From positions 15,624,001 through 15,688,000 of the forward strand of contig JBHGNT010000014.1 in the NCBI GenBank assembly GCA_043228905.1: a stretch of DNA of 64,000 nt, given 5' to 3'. This document shows positions 43,235-54,900 of the stretch, in pieces. Under the pieces are notes generated by a model. That model was not told the DNA's origin, made no database searches, and saw nothing but the letters and a program-made list of their open reading frames with translations. Position numbers and translations under genes: made by a program. Positions within the stretch are counted from its first letter, which is position 1. Each line of letters begins with the position of its first letter. Source of the DNA: Azolla caroliniana. Lineage: Eukaryota > Polypodiophyta.

Positions 43235-46087
43235 ATTAATGTCATCTAAGGACAAAATTGGCCCATGAGACAAATGGTTTACAAAAAAATATGTGATATT
43301 TATCCATTCATCGAAAGTAAAAAATAAAAATAAAAATAAAAATAAGATAAAAAAAATAGAGTTTTAAGCTAAATAGTTCTAGTAAAATAACAAACATGTT
43401 CTATATAAAAAACATGTTCTACAATGAAAATGATGTTATACTAGGCCTAATTTCATTTCCATCCAAGTCTATCGAAGAGAAATGGGAGGTCAAAGGGTTT
43501 CGATGTGGATGTGGCTCGTGGTCCCAATGTAAAAGGTACCCCAACCATAGCTTCTAGTCGACATAGCTCACGTTCCCTTATCTTCTTAATCTTCTCTACT
43601 CCGTGTCGACTTGTTTTGAAGCCCAACATCCAAGGGCATTTGGTTGTTCTTTGCATTTCGGCTTCCTCAAGAGAGAGGTTGAGCGGCGAAAGTGTATCCA
43701 CATTCATCGCCTGCCCTTGTTCATAAACAATTACACTAGTTACAAGCTGATGAATAGTAAAAGGGTTATGGTTAACACTTTGTAATTTATTCTCCCTATG
43801 TTGTTTTAGCTCTAAAATATACCTACCTAGTCTATTTACATCCGGGGTATCTACTAGTTTGGAGAGAGTGGAAGAGGGTCCTAATATGTCTTGGTATTCC
43901 GCTCATACCTCGGCATAAGTTGGGCACTTGCATATGAAGTGATACTCATCCTCTATCTCTATGTGGCATAACCTACATATTCTTTCTTCTCTAGGGACTC
44001 TATTAGCCCGACCATTCTCAATCCCAAGTTGGTGAGATGATATCCTAAGTTGTCCAATGGCCGCCCTTAGTGCATTTGATAAGAATGTATCTAGATATGT
44101 TGGTCGTGTAATAAAACCTAACTTAGAGAAGTGCAAGAAGTGTTCCTTATAGTACACCATTTTAGATGGGAGTGGCTCTCATGGGATGATCCATTTATAT
44201 CGAGTGTAAATTTGCCATATTTCTTGACGTATCACTTTATTACGGTCTTCATGAGATATTAGAGTTTGATCAGTCCCATGGTTGTACTGAAGGGGAGGTA
44301 AGTTATTAATGTCTATGCCGTTTGCAAGTAACTAGCTCACCACAGTGCTATACCAAGAGCTAGTGTCTCCAGACGCATGTAGGGATCGAGATGCCTCAAA
44401 GACTCGACAGGATATCCTATCTTGTGGTTGTCTATGTATCCGACAAATAAAAACTACCACTTGAAAAAGTGCTTCCACTAACATCGGGGGCAAACTGAAC
44501 TCTGCTCTAATAATGTCATGTGGTACTTACGATTTGCTTTAGAGTTGACGTGATAACATCGTCACAAAAGGTCTGTCTAATTGTGTCCACATGAAAGATG
44601 GTAGACCTAAAGCCCATAATACTGATGCATACATGAGGGAAGGGGTCACTAATGAGTCGAAGAGCCATCCCTTAGTCCGTGGCTCTTGAAAAAATATGCC
44701 TGATGGCATTGTCTCTCTAAGAGTGAGAGGGATGCATACCATCTCATTAGCCTATCTTTGGTTGTCAGGGTCATCGAGAATTCACCTAAGCAAGCACTAA
44801 AAGTGACTCCCAAGTATACATATGATCCAACTACCTCAACTAGTTTATGAGAGAGGATAAGGTGACATTTACTCCTAACTTGGGACGATGTATGAAAGAT
44901 AAGAACTTTAGTTTTTGCTAGATTCACTACTAGTCCTCGTTGTGTACAAAAGTCATCTAGGGCATTAAGATGCTTTTGCAGGTCGTGTTCCGACTCCGAG
45001 AGCAAGACAATGTCGTCTACGTAGAGTAAGAGACTAACTTGTGTATCCCCAATAGCTACTCCATTGCCTCCCTTACGAGCAATAAAATCAATGATCTCAT
45101 CAATGTAGATCCCAAAAAGAGTCGGTGATAGGGGGCAACCCTGTTTTACATCAATGGTGTTAGTGAAACAATCGGATAGGCCTCCTGGGCATCTTATGCG
45201 CCTAGAGACTTGCTCATATACGGCATAAATGGCCCAGATCATGTCATTTGGTATCTCCAAGCTCTTAAGTCTATCAAACAACCTCTCCCTAGGAACTGTG
45301 TCCAAGGCTTTGCGGAAGTCCACAAACCAACAATATAGTTTCTTCTTACGACGAGCCTTCGTCTAGTCAATTAAGCACCTAAGTGTGAAGATATGGTCAA
45401 TAGTGGAGATGGCTCGTCTAAAGCTAGCCTGATCAGGTGCTCGAAGACTTAACGTTTCCATATAATCGCTTTGCTCCGCCTTCATTACAGCACCATATAG
45501 TTTAGCGAGCGTATGACCTATCATAATGGTCCTATATGTATTTGGGTCCATTGGGTCCCCTCCTTTATGTATAGGGGCCACTGTGTTCATGGTCCATTGT
45601 GGTGGAAAACCCTCGTTGAGGGCTCGGTTGATGATTAGAGTGAGAAAGGGGGCTAGGCACTCTCGAGCATATATGATGTGCTCAATTCACAATCCCATGT
45701 GGTCCATGGAAAACCCTTGGCGAGGGCGCGGTTGAAGATTAGAGTGAGAAAGGGGGCTAGGCATTCTCGAGCATATATGATTAGCTCGACTCACGATCCT
45801 GTGTGGTCCATGGATTTCCTATGTTGTAATTTTTTTATGCCCTTCGTGACCCTAGACTTCATGAAAAGTGTGCCCATGGTAGGTCGAGGTGTGGAAGGCA
45901 TTGGGATGGGTGGTTGGTTCGGGACATGGTAGAGTCTCTCGATATATGTGTGCCAAATATTGGGATCCTCCATGGGTGTTTGAGGTCGTAGTTCCCGTAG
46001 TCTCCTCCATGCAAGGGCGCAATCCCTACTCATGAGCATATGGTCGAGTTCCCAATATTGAGATGCTTCTCAAGCTCGTCTTTTACG
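43235..46087 (-). mobile_element. LINE B, same family as LINE A, opposite orientation
   Basis: 3' UTR near 43250-43440 matches 10440-10640. The 5' side is cut at 46087, where ACGT (46088-46091) and the G4 LTR begin, inside the sequence matching LINE A 7780-7800. A short duplicated patch at 45690-45790 repeats GAAAACCCTTGGCGAGGGCG-like sequence. Confidence 0.88.
43453..46085 (-). pseudogene. LINE B ORF2 remnant: RT and zinc knuckle
   Basis: 46039-45791 is the linker before RT (IWHTYIERLYHVPNQ). 45590-45363 and 45323-44649 are RT: YRTIMIGHTLAKLYGA, MDFRKALDTVPRERL, KQGCPLSPTLFG, YVDD at 45012-45023. 44160-43903 contains the knuckle CRLCHIEIEDEYHFICKC. 43707-43453 is the C-terminus (TLSPLNLSLEEAEMQRTTK), showing the undisturbed frame that is shifted in LINE A. 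Stops at 45363, between the segments, and elsewhere. Confidence 0.88.
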
Positions 46088-46091
46088 ACGT

Positions 46092-47279
46092 TGTCGTGAA
46101 AATTCCTCACTATTTGTGGATCGTGAGGTGGAACGGTCGGGATTCTGGACCGGAAGGATTTGAAGTTTGTACTAGCTTTAGCGAGAAAGTATTTAAGGGA
46201 GATTGAGAGAGATTGATATGGAGAAAGAGAGAGATTGAGATAAAGATTAAACACTTAACTTTAGATTTGAGAGACAAGATACATCAACAATAAGATAACA
46301 AGTTTCTTATTTTTCCCAAATTTTTCATTAGTTTCTTCTTGCTTGATTCCTCCACTCTTTTATAGATGCCCCCGTGCATATGGTACATGTGAGGGTGCAA
46401 GACATGCATGTAATGCATGAAATGCATGCAATGCATGTTTGCCATGTCATCATCTAAGCTCTCATGTATGAGAATTTACATGTAAAATTATCAAAGTAAA
46501 GTTTTTGAAGATATGACTTGGCTTAGTGGTAAGCCTTTTGACTTTAAACTTGGAGGTGTAAGGTTCAAATTCTTACTTGCACCCCTTTGTATACAAAATT
46601 TTCTTTTTACTAGGCTTTTTAGTCTTGTTTTTACAAATGTTTAAGTGTATATTACACCTTCACTTGACCTCCAAAGAACTAGACGATTTTGTTCGTTTCA
46701 CACCGGAAAACTTCAAGGCATCATGCGTCGCGATAAATCTACCCGTCCGGTCCATCCGATCCGCATCCATCCGGTCCAATCCAATCTGGTTCCGGTTCCG
46801 TCGGGTGCCGTCCGCCGATTTCGTCGCCGTCCAGTCACTGGTGCCGCCAGTTTCATCGTCGTCCGGTTCCGTCTAGATTCGTCCAAAACCAATGAACTTG
46901 GCTACATCCATTCGTCAAGTCATACAACTTAACCTTTCTATGCTCCAAACACATAGATATATTATGAAGAGATGTTGGTCTGCCTATATACTCTAGGATC
47001 CTTATTTGTCCTGTCTATGTGGCATATCTCACAGTTTTGTTTTTCTCTTCTTCTTCGCAATCTTCATACCCACATAACTTGACACTTAGTTCTCCATTTC
47101 TAATGTAGTAAAGTGCATTTGAAAGCTCTTGAAGACCTCCATCTTTTCGTACCAAGATATTAAACTTATTTAAAATAGTATCTTCACTATTATTGTTTCA
47201 TATCTTGTGAGAAGAACCACGCTTGATTTTGTGTGTTCCTCACAATTTTCACACTATCGCCGAAAATCTTCACGACATC
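46092..47279 (-). repeat. Gypsy G4 3' LTR
   Basis: TGTCGTGAAGATTTTCGGC on the minus strand to TCACGACA, 1188 bp. The ends match the G2 LTR; the middle is diverged. A CCGGTCC/CATCCGGT-rich tract at 46740-46870 corresponds to the variable tract of the G2 LTR. Confidence 0.88.
46505..46592 (+). ncRNA. tRNA-like sequence inside the G4 LTR (antisense to G4)
   Basis: Box A TGGCTTAGTGGTAAGCC (46519-46535) fits TRGCNNAGYGG exactly and folds as GGCTT/AAGCC. Box B-like GGTTCAAATTC (46562-46572) lies in a perfect GTAAG/CTTAC hairpin. Orientation relative to the element is the same as in G2. Confidence 0.55.
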
Positions 47280-48131
47280 CACCCCCACCAAATTGCACGC
47301 CCTCCAGAACGTGCCAAGAGGAGAGAGTGTGACATTTTGGCTTCGGTGATCAATCAGATTCCTCCACGTCTTCGTTCACATAACTCAAGTTTGTAGGTTC
47401 CGTCCTAGGTACTATCTTCGTCGTCGAGGTGATCGAGGTTAGGATCCTCGTCTTGTCTATTCTTGAAAATCTTTACTCTTTTTCCCGCAATGGGTACGAC
47501 CAACCTTGATCCGTCTAGCTCCGCAAGGTGGTATGTGGCATTGTCGTTGGAACTTGTCACCACATACGGTCTGAACCATCTTCTTGCGAACTTCCTTGTT
47601 GTCTTGTGTTGATTGACAAGGCCGTTGTCGTAGACCTATACCCAATCTCCTTCTTCGATTTTCTTGGGAGGCAGTCGATGTGACTTATCGAACCGAATCT
47701 TGTTCTTCACTCAGGCTGCCTCCATAATCTTTCGCGCATTTTCTAAATCTTCAAGCCTTCTTTCAAGCTACCTTATCCGTGCCGCTAATAATTCTTCTCG
47801 GCTCATCTCGTTCTCCCATGGTATCGCTACCCATGAGGCGATCGTGCTTTCAATGGGCATTACCGGCTTCTATTCATACATAAGCTCTATTGGCATATAC
47901 CCTATCACTGAACTGTGTGTAGTTCTGTCGGCCCACAAGGCATAGGGCAATAGATGTGGCCAGTTCCCGACTGGACCGTTGCATGCTCGTACGATGGCCT
48001 TGACGATTGGTCAATGCTCTTGCTTGATCTTCCCATTTGCTTATGGATTATAGGGAATTGTGAGGGAGAGCTTCACGCTTTGTCGATCGAAGAGCTCCGT
48101 TGCTTCGTGGGCATCCAACTCCCCTCGATCA
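47280..48131 (-). pseudogene. G4 integrase C-terminal remnant (left of G5)
   Basis: Minus-strand pieces match G2: ELMYE, KPVMPIESTIASWVAIPWENEMSREEL (about 47900-47790), then the VGNWPHLLPYALW region near 47960. Many stops and shifts. It joins the integrase part at 54901 across the GCCAC duplication. Confidence 0.8.
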
Positions 48132-48136
48132 GCCAC

Positions 48137-48599
48137 TGTTAGAGACATGAACTAATGTAAGCATAAAATAAGGATAAAAGATAGATCTAGATAGAAAGGA
48201 GAGAGAGAAAGAAGGGTGTCGATCGACCCGACCACCCCCGAGCGAAGGGATCGAGACGGACTCGAGCCTCGATCGGCGTCCCATACCACCGTCGTGGCGT
48301 CGTGGCGTCGAGTCGTACCTAGTGCTGGCGCGCTTGCTACAAGAGTTGACCTACCACAAGACAGAGTCTCGACGTAGTCAACAAGATGATGAAATGAGGG
48401 TAGCTAGGCCTCTTATTTATAGCGATACCCAAAGCCCCCAGGCAAGTTCACACTTGGCCTAATGGGTTGTCTCAATCCTAAGGATTAAAAGTAATCCTCC
48501 CCTTCTTTACACTCTCGTTTAACCCTCACACTTATCCACATGTATAGCATACTACAGTAAATTCTCACCACGAGATATTATATGGTCATGCCCGTAACA
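48137..48599 (-). repeat. G5 3' LTR
   Basis: On the minus strand TGTTACGGGC...CTCTAACA. Contains a GTCGTGGC direct doublet near 48291-48306 that is single in the other LTR. Confidence 0.92.
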
Positions 48600-51500
48600 T
48601 ACTCCCCCCCTCTTTAAAACATTGCACTCTTGCAATGGAAAGTTAGGGAAGTTAGTTCTGAGAGAATTTTCGTGTTCCCATGTGGCATCTTTTATTGATT
48701 TCTCCATCCAATTTATTTTAAATTCTCGGATTTCTTTAGTACGTAATTTTTTTGTTTTAACATCGAGAATTCTTTTTGGTACATGTGGTTTAGAAGATAA
48801 TTCTTCAAAAGTAACCAAAGTTTCAATTGTAACTGTATTGTCGCTAGAACTTAGAAGTTCCTTTAGACGACTCACATGAAAAACTAGATGAATTTCAACA
48901 CCATCGGGAAGAGCGAGACGATAGGCTGATGACCCAATGCGTTTGAGGACTGTAAAAGGTCCACAAAACCGTGGGGCTAACTTAGCGCACTTACCCTTAG
49001 ACAGTGTCTTAGAATTGTGAGGTACACGTAAAAATGCCTTATGTCCAGGGTTGAATACACAAGGTTGCCTATGATGATCGGCATAAAAACACGCTCTATC
49101 TTGAGTTGTTTTTATATTATCTCGTGCAATATGCAACATATCTTGCATATCCCGAAGAAAGTTTTGAGTACTTCGCAACTCATCATGATGTATATTAACA
49201 TCAATCGGGGCTCGTGGCTAAAAACCATACATCAACATAAAAGGACTATATCCCGTCAACGTATGCTTGGAGCTATTATAAGCAAACTCCAAAATTGGGA
49301 GATAACGTTCCCATTTTGTTGGTTTTGTACCAACATATGCTCGAAGCATATCCTCAATAATTTGATTTACTCGTTTTGTTTGTCCATTGGATTGAGGATG
49401 ATCTGTGGAGCTCAGGCTCAATGCAATTTCTAGTTTCTTAAAGACTTGCGTCCAGAAGTCACTAGTAAACTTTGGATCTCGATCACTCACGATATCCATC
49501 GGTAACCCATAAAAACGAAATAACTCGTCAACGAATTGGTAAGCAAATTCAGGAGCTATTACCGTGGTTTTAGTAGCAATAAATCTGGCCATTTTAGTTA
49601 GTCTATCAACCACAACCCAGATGGCATCATGGCCTTTTTGGGTGTGAGGAAGGCTAACAATAAAATCCATGGATATACTTTCCCACTTATTATTGGGAAT
49701 TTCTAAGGGATGTAAAAGTATTGCGGCTTTAAGTCGCTCGGCTTTGTTAACCTGACATTGGTGACATTTAGTCACATAACTATGTATGTCAGGGCGCATC
49801 TTAGGCCAATAAAATTGAGTGGAGATGAGAACGAGTGTACGATGTATTCTAGGGTGCCCTGCTGAGGGTGCATCATGGCATTAAAAAAGAATTCTCTTTT
49901 TGACCTCAGGCAAATCTGGAACACAAACCTTCCCATTACGGTAGAGCAGACCATTAGCAATGTGGAAGTATTCCTTCGAGGATGTGGTGGTGTCTGTACC
50001 AGACTCAACTCTTGCCTACTATTTTGCAAAATAACTTTCATCAGGATAATTTCCTCGAAGGTGATCATAAAGATCTGATGTTATTTTAGTGAAGCTAAGC
50101 ATGTTAACTTTACGGATGCGACTTAGTGCATCAGCGACAGTGTTCACGGAACCTTTACGATATCATATGGAAAAATCAAAGTCCTGGATGAGATCAGCCC
50201 ATCGTGCCTTATGACCTTTCAGGTCTTGATGGTCACAAAAATATTTCAAGGACTCGTGGTTCGTAGTTACCACAAAGTGATTTCCATAAAGATAATGGCG
50301 TCATGTTTTGAGCGCATGTATAACTACAAATAATTCCTTTTCTTGAACGGTATACCGACATTGAGCAGAATCAAGTTTCTTACTCTCGAATGCTATTGGT
50401 TTACCATCTTGATATAAGACAACGCCTATAGCATAATCGCTTGCATCGGTTTCAACCTCAAAAGGTTTTGAAGGATCGAGTAAAAGAAGTGAAGGAGCCT
50501 TGCACACCAGGTCCTTGAGTTCCTTAAAGGCGAGGTCTAGTGTAGCATTCCAGACAATAGGTTTTGTAGACTTACATGTTTAACCTTTTAGAAGATCAAT
50601 AAACGACGTCGTCAATTGGGAGTAATTACGAAGGGATTTTCGCAAAAACCCGACAAAACCAAGGAATGATCAAACTTCTCGAATATTCCGAAGACTGGGC
50701 CAAAGCTTGATTTTCTTGATGCGAGAAGGATCAATTTCAACTCCTCATTCAGTTATGAGATGTCCAAGATAAGTAATTGATTTCTTGAAGAACTCATATT
50801 TTGAGATCTTCGCATAAAACTATTTGTCACGCAATGTTTGTAAAACAAAGGGGACATGTTTAGCATGTTCTTGTAATGTACGGCTATAAACTAAAATATC
50901 ATCCAAGAAAATAACGACAAATTTTCCAAGTTGTTCTCAGAAAATGTCATTCATTTCTTGTTGAAATGTAGCCGGAGCATTAGTCAAACCAAAAACTCAT
51001 AATGGCCATAGCGCGTACGAAATGCCATTTTAGGAACATCGTCCTCACTTATACGTATTTGATGGTAGCCAGCACGGAGATCAAGTTTCGTAAAATACCG
51101 AGCTCCTGGAGACAGTCAATTAGATCGTCAGCCCGGGGCAATGGATACGAATTCTTGATCGTCACTTTATTCAAGCATCGGTAATTAATACACATAACGC
51201 CATGTGCCCTCTATGGAGATTTACTATAACATATATAACCCTTTCGTAAATAGTCCTTGAGTTACTTAGATACCTCATCCTCTTCGGATCGACTTAAGCG
51301 ATAAGGAGGTATACTTATTGGTGCAACGCCAGGTACAATATTTATACGATGGTCTATATTACGTTTAGGAGGTAACCCATCTAGTAGTTCACTCGGAAAA
51401 ACATCATGAAAATCACTTAAGATTTCATCAAGTTGTTGTTCAAAATATGTTAATTGAACCGAGACATTATTGATATTGTAAACGTGAATGTTTGGATCAA

Positions 51501-52832
51501 GTATACAATAAAATAGAGTACAACAAGACAACTCGGATATTGATGGAGAGGAAACAATCGAGAGGGATTGTTTTTTTACACATTGAATAAAATGAGTACA
51601 ATCGTTCAGTACAAATGTTATTGAATGATGAACCCAATCAATAGATAAAGAAGAGTTCTTATTATAAAACTAGGGATAACCCAATATTACATCAGTGGTA
51701 CAAAGATTCATTACATGGAAGTCTACTTCCTCTATATAAGTATCAATAGAAATGCCTAATGAATGAATCGCCCCGTTGATGTATTGTACTCTTCCATCAG
51801 CCAAGTGCACCGTATAGGTGTGATCACTTACGGTGGGTTGGATTCCCCATATCTGAACCAAACGATCATTCATCTTTTGTATGACCCTTCTTTTTGCAGA
51901 ATACGCAAAAAGGATGTTATCGTTTACAATCATGATCCATGAATTCGTTGGGTGTCTTGTGTTTCCCAGCGAATTGCGACTGCTTAGTCCTGGGCGCTTC
52001 GTTGGGTTTGTTGTGGTCCTTCTTCGAAGTACGTGATAGTGAAGAACTATTTCAACGGCCTCTTCGAAGGATTTTGGATCCTTATCGTGCACTATCCAGT
52101 GATAGTCCGAATTGGGGATGCCATTGACAAAACAAGCTATTAACCAATTGTCCCCTTCTAGACCCGATTTTTGGATTTGGGTTCTAGCATGGTGACATAG
52201 TCTTCTATCGAGGAAACCTTCCTGCTAAAGAGGTTCATTAAAGCTTGAGCTGCCTCGGTTCGAGAGGGAGGTTGGAGAAATTGGCCCTTAAAAGCTGTGA
52301 CAAAATCTGTCCAGGAATCGGGCAATTTCCCCAAAGTTCGGAGCCCACGCCACCAGGCGGCGGTCTTACCCCCTAGTTCTCGACCGACATATGCAATCTT
52401 CGTACTATCTAATGTGGGATAGAGCTCAAAATGAGACTCCCATCGGCCCAGCCACGTGCAGATTGCTTCTTCGGTTCTTTCCTTTTTTTCTCCCGTAAAT
52501 GGCTTAATGACAAACGATGGCTCACCCTATCGCTCATCACGTCTATTAGTCTCATGTTGTAAACTAATGACATGTGCCTCGAGAGCACTTTGAGATTGTC
52601 GAAGTTTGGTCATCTATTGAGCGGTGAAACTAAGGTATTGGGTTATTTGCGAAAAATACATCTCAATGGACATTTGTCCAGGAGGATTTCCTTGAGTTCC
52701 TTCCGCTTGAGCGAATGACATCGGGTCGTTATTTTGAGCCATTGAATGATTATTTCTAGCAAAGAAATAGGATAAGGTCAGACAAATAGTCATAATATCA
52801 TGTCGTGATGTAAACATATCATGGACAAACAT
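48552..52832 (-). pseudogene. G5 gag-pol with C-terminal chromodomain
   Basis: Gag at 52832-52100 (broken). Protease-like 52092-51670 (HVMNLCTTDVILGYP). RT start 51531-51262 (DIDHRINIVPG region) followed by a heavily decayed palm 51250-50520. RNase H 50507-50301 (FEVETDASDYAIGVVLYQDG). Integrase H2C2 and core 50068-49218 (CHQCQVNK, SMDFIVSLP, VSDRDPKFTS). The third acidic residue lies in NGQTKRVNQ, where Lys replaces Glu. The 49178-48552 piece has the SH3-like KLAPRFCGPFTVLKRIG and a chromodomain (VPKRILDVKTKKLRTKEI, INWMEKSIKDATWEHE). Not functional. Confidence 0.9.
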
Positions 52833-53919
52833 TAATCAATATCATGATCTCACGTCAATACCCCTCTAGACGTATGAGGTGAGGTTCAAGATCATGTTAC
52901 TATGGTAACACAAAGGTGTTTTAAAAACCATGGGGGTGACAAATTAATGTCTTTCCCTTATCTCTATATCGATTTTTTCATGCGGCTCCCCGAGGCTCAA
53001 CCATGTATGTTCGCATCATGAGTAGTTTATACACGAAAAAATTGTTAACAATAAACTATGTTTTTGTGCCCACATATGTGGTTTCGGCTCTTTAAGTCCT
53101 ATTACGAGGACCCCGAAGTGCACTTAGACCTCAAGTCTAAACATGTGTTATAGTCATATGTAACAACGATGTTGTATGGTCTTGGTCATATTTAAACTCG
53201 AGACCTCGAAAACAAATGCATTAAACACTTGAGCCAACCAAGTAGGTTGCTCTTCTTGAATGTTTAATGTTTCATGCGTATAAGAGATATGCAAAGCATT
53301 TGCCCATATATGTCTTTTTAAACGAAACATATATGTCAAGAGTCCTTATTTCCCCCTTGTTTACCACAAACTTTGTTGACCTACGTTACCTAACCTCAAG
53401 TCTCGTAATTATGATGGCATACACCAATGCAACCTAATGGTCAAGCCAAATGAGCCCTCTTTTCGTAGTAAGCCCACGTGGCCCATCACATGGTTCATCA
53501 TTACGAATGCCTCTCGTAAGAATGATCTCATGGTGACATCGTATCCATGTAACGAGGGAGGGATGTTGGATATGTGTGTCATAGGAGCGACCTCACATGA
53601 AGTGGGTCAAGCCCTACGTTCACAACATCATTATGGCTACAGGCATTTCTTTACGTAATAAAATCGAAGTCACCAACGAGAATGTCAACAATAAAAAATT
53701 GTTGAAAAAAGGGATGGTGACAACACCATTCTCACAAAAATGTGAGGACGGCCACCAAGATCCTTTCCCCGAAAAGGAAAACATTCGATATTAAAATCAC
53801 GTAATAACTTATATACACATATGTATATTATCACATATATACGATCAAGTATGTATACATGTGACCACATATGCGTATATCAAACAAATCGTTACGTCAA
53901 ATAGCCATAAATGATATAA

Positions 53920-54190
53920 TCGAGATACGTAATCGAGGCATATACCTCTACACAAACGAAACATCCAAAAATAAGGGTTCATCGTAATACGCAATTGAGG
54001 TATTGACCTCTTACGCATACAAGACCAAACGCATATCATTTACAATGAAATCCAGGTATTGACCTCATACGCATACGTAACATATGTATGTGAGCGTAAT
54101 ACGCAATTGAGGTATTAACCTCGTGTGCATACAACACTAATCACATATTCAATATATGTCAAATGAGGTATTGACCTCATACACATATGT
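53920..54190. repeat. ~57-bp irregular tandem repeats with GAGGTATTGACCTC hairpin, G5 leader
   Basis: The small inverted repeat GAGGT-ATTG-ACCTC, or a near copy, occurs at about 53935, 53997, 54054, 54110 and 54167, spaced near 57 bp with TACGCATAC-like sequence between. It is non-coding. Confidence 0.75.
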
Positions 54191-54440
54191 AAACGTTTTA
54201 TACAACCCATTAATTACCACTACAACATCATTAAATTAATGAAAACAATTACATATAGACTATACACTTGATTCGATGGGAGAAGAAAAAATAGAAAATA
54301 AAATAAAATAAGGAAAGAGTAATCGAAGTTCTTTGTTGATAGTTGTCTAGATCAAGGCCGACCGCACATCGATCGATCACCATCAATCAACAACACAAAA
54401 GACAACAAAAGAAACATTAGAACATAGGCTTTGATACCAA

Positions 54441-54895
54441 CTATAGAGACATGAACTAATGTAAGCATAAAATAAGGATAAAAGATAGATCTAGATAGAA
54501 AGGAGAGAGAGAAAGAAAGGTGTCGATCTACTCGACCACCCCCAAGCGAAGGGATCGAGATGGACTCGATCCTCGATCAGCGTCCCATACCACCGTCGTG
54601 GCGTCGAGTCGTACCTGGTGCTGGCGCGCTCGCTACAAGAGTTGACCCACCACAAGATAGAGTCTCGACATAGTCAACAAGATGATGAAATGAGGGTAGC
54701 TAGGCCTCTTATTTATAGCAATACCCAAGGCCCCCAGGCAAGTTCACACTTGGCCTAATGGGTTGTATCAATCCCAAATATTAAAAGTAATCCTTCCCTT
54801 CTTTACACTCTCGTTTAACCCTCACACTTATCCACGTGTATAGCATACTATGGTAAATTCTCACCATGGGATATTATATGGTCATGCTCGTAACA
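54441..54895 (-). repeat. G5 5' LTR
   Basis: Minus strand TGTTACGAGC from 54895; the 3' terminus is altered (CTATAG instead of CTAACA) next to the primer site. Differences from the other LTR are several per hundred bases, so older than copia D. Confidence 0.88.
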
Positions 54896-54900
54896 GCCAC

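Larger units (their letters stand above)
48137..54895 (-). mobile_element. Chromovirus G5 (Ty3/gypsy), inserted in G4
   Basis: Perfect 5-bp duplication GCCAC at 48132-48136 and 54896-54900. LTRs 48137-48599 and about 54441-54895. Primer site TGGTATCAAAGCC (reverse of 54427-54439). Coding is degenerate. Between primer site and gag lies a ~1.6 kb leader without a credible ORF (52840-54425). Confidence 0.93.

Noticed and set aside
43020-43240. Functional regulatory GA/CA element
   Set aside because: Simple repeats at the junction of a LINE tail and an LTR, a common by-product of insertion.
48137-48599. Protein-coding or rRNA interpretation of the GTCGTGGCGTCG segment
   Set aside because: It is within an LTR duplicated at 54441-54895 and flanked by a target duplication.
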